DNA from: JAHEEL01 sp963836085
GTDB taxonomy: Bacteria > Actinomycetota > Acidimicrobiia > Spongiisociales > UBA5794
Length of the DNA stretch: 64,000 nt
Assembly (NCBI GenBank): GCA_963836085.1
Contig: CAWIHT010000012.1
Coordinates: 62,001 to 126,000 of the forward strand
Reading direction: 5' to 3'
Under the pieces are notes generated by a model, which was not told the DNA's origin, searched no databases, and saw only the letters and a program-made list of their open reading frames with translations. This document shows positions 60,979-64,000 of the stretch, one piece after another. The position numbers and the translations under genes were made by a program. Every line of letters starts with the position of its first letter. Position 1 is the stretch's first letter.

Positions 60979-62844
60979 ATGCGTTATCAGGCCCTCTACC
61001 GGAAATACCGACCGCAGCGTTTCGATGAGGTCGTTGGGCAAGACCACGTCGTCGGCACCCTGACACGAGAGGTCACCGACGAGAAGGTCGCCCACGCCTA
61101 TCTCTTCGCTGGACCGCGCGGCACGGGGAAAACCACCAGCGCCCGTCTCCTCGCGAAGGCGCTCAACTGCACCAACCGAGGCGACGACGGCGAACCGTGC
61201 AACGATTGCCCCTCATGCCTCGGGATCACCGAAGGTACCTCGCTCGACGTCATCGAACTCGACGCCGCCTCGCACAACAAGGTCGAGGATGTCCGCGAGA
61301 TCAGGGTCAATGTCGGCACCGTCGCCGCCGCCGAGGGCGCGCACCGGGTCTACATCCTCGACGAAGCACACATGCTGTCCCGCGCAGCCGGAAACGCGCT
61401 CCTCAAGACACTCGAGGAACCGCCGGAGCATGTGGTCTTCGTGCTCGCCACCACCGAGCCATACAAGCTGCTCGACACCATTCGGAGTCGGTCTCAGCGG
61501 TTCGACTTCCACCCGGTGTCTTCAGAGACGCTCGTCGAACACCTCAACGACATCTCGACGCGTGAAGGATTCACCAGCGATCACGCCGGCCTCTCGATGA
61601 TCGCTACCCATGCCCGTGGATCAGTACGCGATTCGATGAGCCTCCTCGAACAGGTAGCGGCACTCGGAGATGGCGTCGTGTCCACCGAAGGAGTCACGCG
61701 TGCACTTGGCCTCGCCGACGGCGACGCCTTCATCGGCCTTGTCGCCTCCATCTCGGACCAGGACGCCCCGGCAGCGCTCGGCCTCGTCGCTCAACTCGCC
61801 TCCCGTGGAGCCGACCTGCGCCGTTTCGTCGCCGACTCGCTCGGGTTCTTCCGCGGCATATTCCTCGCCCAATACGCTCCGAACCTCGAAGAGATCACCG
61901 ACGAACCCCCCGAGGTCCTCGACGAGTGGCGTCGTCAGGCCCGCATCCTCTCGTCGGCAGACGTGCTGCGAGCCATCGACCGATTCTCCGATGCCCTCCT
62001 TCAACTGCGCCAAGGGCGAGAAGAGCGCCTCGTCCTGGAGTTGGCGCTGATCCGCCTCACCCGCCCAGAGACAACAATGGATGGAGAGTCGCTGTCGGCT
62101 CGCATCGACCGGTTGGAGCGAGATGTGAGGACCGGGTCGCCGGTCGAAGACTCCTCCCCCTCAGGGGGAGGTGGCCCGAGCGCAGCGAGGGACGGAGGGG
62201 GTCTCTCGCGGGACGAGTCGCCGGTCGCCAGTCACCAGTCACCAGTCGACGCCGATTCCTCCCCCTCAGGGGGAGGTGGCCCGAGCGCAGCGAGGGACGG
62301 AGGGGGTCTCTCGCCATCGGATGAGGACCCTGTAGCGTCAGCGCCTCCGACTGGGGACACCCCACCGGAGCCTGAACCTCCCGCACCACCCGAGCCGGTA
62401 TCTGCCTCCCCGACCGCCCCCTCCGGTGAAGTCACGCTCTCGGAGTTCTCGGCGGCGTGGCCGGTTGTCGTCGCACGGATCCGGTCGGACTTCGGCGCCA
62501 GGCGGCATGCCTTTGTCCGCGTCGCCGAACCCCTCTCTGTATCAGGAGGCGTGGCAATTCTCACCCTGCCGACCCATCAGCACTTCCACCTCGAGCAACT
62601 CAACGCCGACGACCAACTCCTCCAGGCACTCGAGGCGATCACCGCCGAGGTTCTCGGCTGCACGGTCAACCTCCAGTTCCGCTCCGACGACGACACGGCG
62701 CCCGTGGCGGCCGACGAAGGCGAAGCGGACGAGAGAGAGCCGACCCGGGCGCCCGAACCGGAGCAACTCGACGAGGGCATCGAGCGCGAGAAACCCGAAG
62801 ACCTCATCGTCGACATGCTCGGCGGCACCGTCGTCGAGGAGTAG
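60979..62844 (+). CDS. dnaX: DNA polymerase III subunit gamma/tau
   Basis: A 621-residue clamp-loader protein. AAA+ domain: Walker A GPRGTGKTTSAR (residues 45-56), zinc cysteines 64, 74, 77 and 80 (CNDCPSC), and Walker B VYILDEAHML. The middle is a flexible linker where palindromic repeats are inserted (residues ~392-446), giving SSPSGGGGPSAARDGGGLS twice. A tau-type C-terminal domain follows. It loads the sliding clamp and ties the polymerase to the helicase. The nucleotidase gene follows after two bases. Confidence 0.95.
   Translation: MRYQALYRKYRPQRFDEVVGQDHVVGTLTREVTDEKVAHAYLFAGPRGTGKTTSARLLAKALNCTNRGDDGEPCNDCPSCLGITEGTSLDVIELDAASHNKVEDVREIRVNVGTVAAAEGAHRVYILDEAHMLSRAAGNALLKTLEEPPEHVVFVLATTEPYKLLDTIRSRSQRFDFHPVSSETLVEHLNDISTREGFTSDHAGLSMIATHARGSVRDSMSLLEQVAALGDGVVSTEGVTRALGLADGDAFIGLVASISDQDAPAALGLVAQLASRGADLRRFVADSLGFFRGIFLAQYAPNLEEITDEPPEVLDEWRRQARILSSADVLRAIDRFSDALLQLRQGREERLVLELALIRLTRPETTMDGESLSARIDRLERDVRTGSPVEDSSPSGGGGPSAARDGGGLSRDESPVASHQSPVDADSSPSGGGGPSAARDGGGLSPSDEDPVASAPPTGDTPPEPEPPAPPEPVSASPTAPSGEVTLSEFSAAWPVVVARIRSDFGARRHAFVRVAEPLSVSGGVAILTLPTHQHFHLEQLNADDQLLQALEAITAEVLGCTVNLQFRSDDDTAPVAADEGEADEREPTRAPEPEQLDEGIEREKPEDLIVDMLGGTVVEE
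62152..62209 (+). repeat. Palindromic element in dnaX, copy 1
   Basis: 58 bp with the inverted core CTCCCCCTCAGGGGGAG, then AGCGCAGCGAGGGACGGAGG and GGGTCTCTCGC. It is identical to copy 2, which starts 105 bases later, so both are in the same frame. It is related to the tandem elements at 526-708. Confidence 0.85.
62217..62251. repeat. Heptamer tandem repeat in dnaX (GTCRCCR)
   Basis: GTCGCCG, GTCGCCA, GTCACCA, GTCACCA and GTCGACG in tandem, between the two palindromic copies. It encodes SPVASHQSPVDA. Confidence 0.8.
62257..62314 (+). repeat. Palindromic element in dnaX, copy 2
   Basis: Identical over 58 bp to 62152-62209. It encodes the same amino acids in the tau linker. Confidence 0.85.
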
Positions 62845-62846
62845 CG

Positions 62847-63395
62847 ATGCGCCTCGGGATCGATCTGGACGGCGTTGTCGCCGATTTCAACACCGGCTGG
62901 GTCGGTCGCTACAACCGTGAATTCGAGGCGAACTTGACCACCGACATGGTCGACTCATGGGATGCCATGGGTGACATCACTCACTTCGAGACCCTCAGCG
63001 ACTTCTGGACGTGGGCGGAGAACGGCGACGGCGACTCGATCTTCCGGCACCTCCCTCCCTACCCCAACGCCCTCGAGACGCTCCATCGACTCGCAGCGAA
63101 CCACCAGATCGTGATCATCAGCGCCAAGTTCGGCTGGGCGCTGCACGACACGTTCGCCTGGATCGCCGACAACCAGATCCCGACGAGGGAAGTCCACATC
63201 ACCTACGCGAAGTGGCGGGTGCCGTGTGATGTCTACCTCGACGACTCCCCGCACCAGATCGTCGAACTCCACGAGAACCGCCCCGAAGCCGTGGTGTGCC
63301 GTTTCGTCCGCCCATGGAACGAGGCCGTGTTCGGCGTTCGCGACGTCTCCACCTGGGACGAATTCGAAACCCTGGTCGACCAGCGGTGGTGCTGA
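62847..63395 (+). CDS. 5'(3')-deoxyribonucleotidase-like HAD protein
   Basis: A 182-residue protein with HAD motif I DLDGVVADFN, motif II in VIISAKFG (Ser variant), and motif III with YLDDSP. A helical cap contains WAENGDGDSIFRHLPPY. The layout fits NT5C-like nucleotidases that dephosphorylate dNMPs. It starts two bases after the dnaX stop. Confidence 0.8.
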   Translation: MRLGIDLDGVVADFNTGWVGRYNREFEANLTTDMVDSWDAMGDITHFETLSDFWTWAENGDGDSIFRHLPPYPNALETLHRLAANHQIVIISAKFGWALHDTFAWIADNQIPTREVHITYAKWRVPCDVYLDDSPHQIVELHENRPEAVVCRFVRPWNEAVFGVRDVSTWDEFETLVDQRWC

Positions 63396-63481
63396 CCGAG
63401 TTGGTTTTCGGAAGCAGTGACCGAGTACCATTGCATCGCTGGCACGGGCGCACCCAGTGCCCAATCGACACAGGAGTAAGA

Positions 63482-64000
63482 ATGAGGAAAATCCCTCTGA
63501 TCGTCCTGGTCCTCGCATTCGCTCTCATCGCAGCTGCATGCAGCTCCGATAGCGACGATACGACGACCACGGCGGCCGCCGCCGAGACAACAACGACCGC
63601 CGCACCGGAAACAACAACCACCACCGCGGCACCCGAGACAACGACAACCGAAGCCATGGTCGAGATCGGCACTGCCGACAACCCGATCAAGGTTCTCTTC
63701 GTACCGTCCGTGAGCGCCGAAGAGATCATCGCCGGTGGCGAGATCCTCAAGGGTGTTCTCGAAGAGTCGACCGGCCTCGTCTATGAGGTCAGCGTCCCAA
63801 CGTCCTATGCCGCGACCATCTCCGAAATGTGTGCGTCACCCGAGAACACCGTCGGCTTCATCCCCGCAACCGCCTATGTCATCGGCAACGACGAGTGCGG
63901 CATCGAGGTTGCAATGAAGTCCCTGCGCTTCGGATTCACGGAGTACTGGGCCGAGTTCATCGTCCCGCGCGACAGCGACGCGACGTCCCTCGCCGACCTG
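63482..64000 (+). CDS. Phosphate/phosphonate-type ABC substrate-binding lipoprotein (5' part)
   Basis: The first 173 residues, open at the window end. A lipoprotein signal (IPLIVLVLAFALIAAAC) is followed by a Thr-rich linker, then IGTADNPIKVLFVPSVSAEE, VPTSYAATISEMCAS and VGFIPATAYVIGND, as in PhnD-like periplasmic-binding proteins of phosphonate, phosphite or phosphate ABC transporters. AGGAG lies before the ATG. The transporter genes should follow outside the window. Confidence 0.82.
   Translation, partial: MRKIPLIVLVLAFALIAAACSSDSDDTTTTAAAAETTTTAAPETTTTTAAPETTTTEAMVEIGTADNPIKVLFVPSVSAEEIIAGGEILKGVLEESTGLVYEVSVPTSYAATISEMCASPENTVGFIPATAYVIGNDECGIEVAMKSLRFGFTEYWAEFIVPRDSDATSLADL

Noticed and set aside
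62152..62209. tRNA-Sec-like start (GGAGGTGGCCCGAGC) in the repeat
   Set aside because: No anticodon TCA, T-arm or acceptor pairing can be formed; it is part of the palindromic element inside dnaX.

Overview
The window is high-GC bacterial DNA, apparently actinobacterial. A WhiB-type Fe-S regulator, an orphan GlnR-like OmpR regulator next to glutamine synthetase genes, an eukaryotic-type glutamine synthetase (GSII), an acyl-CoA carboxylase epsilon-like subunit and an actinobacterial-type GlpX all point that way. Thr-rich (TTTTT) linkers in many exported proteins suggest an Acidimicrobiia-like lineage; this placement is inferred from gene style, not from a marker phylogeny.

Layout. 1-501 is the end of a 2-oxoacid dehydrogenase E1-beta gene, followed by palindromic tandem repeats and a decayed DUF222/HNH (13E12-type) pseudogene (0.8-1.9 kb). 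2.0-4.2 kb holds two GNAT acetyltransferases and a hydrolase remnant. 4.2-14.3 kb is a catabolic island: glcDEF (glycolate oxidase) runs leftward and lutABC (lactate oxidation) rightward from a shared 99-bp divergent region, followed by hyuAB (hydantoinase/oxoprolinase). 14.3-19.1 kb has a NifU-N protein, a methyltransferase-like gene, a LysM/membrane pair, and a MarR regulator divergent from yceI across three copies of a 13-bp palindrome. 19.3-23.4 kb is pterin metabolism: moaA, a folK-folE fusion, folB and a pteridine-reductase-like SDR. 23.5-28.7 kb contains small membrane/VOC genes and the nitrogen cluster glnII, glnA2 and glnR. 28.8-32.9 kb has an ALDH7-type dehydrogenase, RidA, ErpA, Mrp and a lipoprotein.

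33.6-40.5 kb is a long leftward chain of closely spaced or overlapping genes: fxsA, nudix, MBL, M23 peptidase, trkA1, trkA2, an unlisted 48-residue membrane protein, trkH and a membrane protein. 40.6-43.7 kb is selA-selB, tail-overlapping whiB. 44-51 kb holds an NfeD-like protein, a receiver protein, a CNNM/CorC protein, tRNA-Pro(CGG), asd-lysC (bracketed by an inverted 58-bp repeat), a lipoprotein cyclophilin and an MscS-like channel. 51.4-57 kb has a small membrane protein, a PHP phosphoesterase, a histidine kinase, methylmalonyl-CoA epimerase, the AccE-like protein, thiolase, glpX and a Cys-rich redox protein. 57.2-64 kb has a queuosine-mannosyltransferase-like glycosyltransferase, recR-ybaB, a lipoprotein hydrolase, dnaX, a 5'(3')-nucleotidase and the start of a phosphonate/phosphate-type binding lipoprotein.

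The most unusual material lies outside standard gene calls: a hidden 48-aa membrane protein in the trk operon; a trkA gene whose only plausible start is ACG; palindromic repeat elements inserted in frame into dnaX and tandemly downstream of the E1-beta gene; heptanucleotide tandem repeats at several gene ends; and a 58-bp repeat in inverted orientation around asd-lysC. No prophage, CRISPR array or intact transposon was seen. No non-coding stretch exceeds about 300 bases; the longest (502-797) is described under its repeats.
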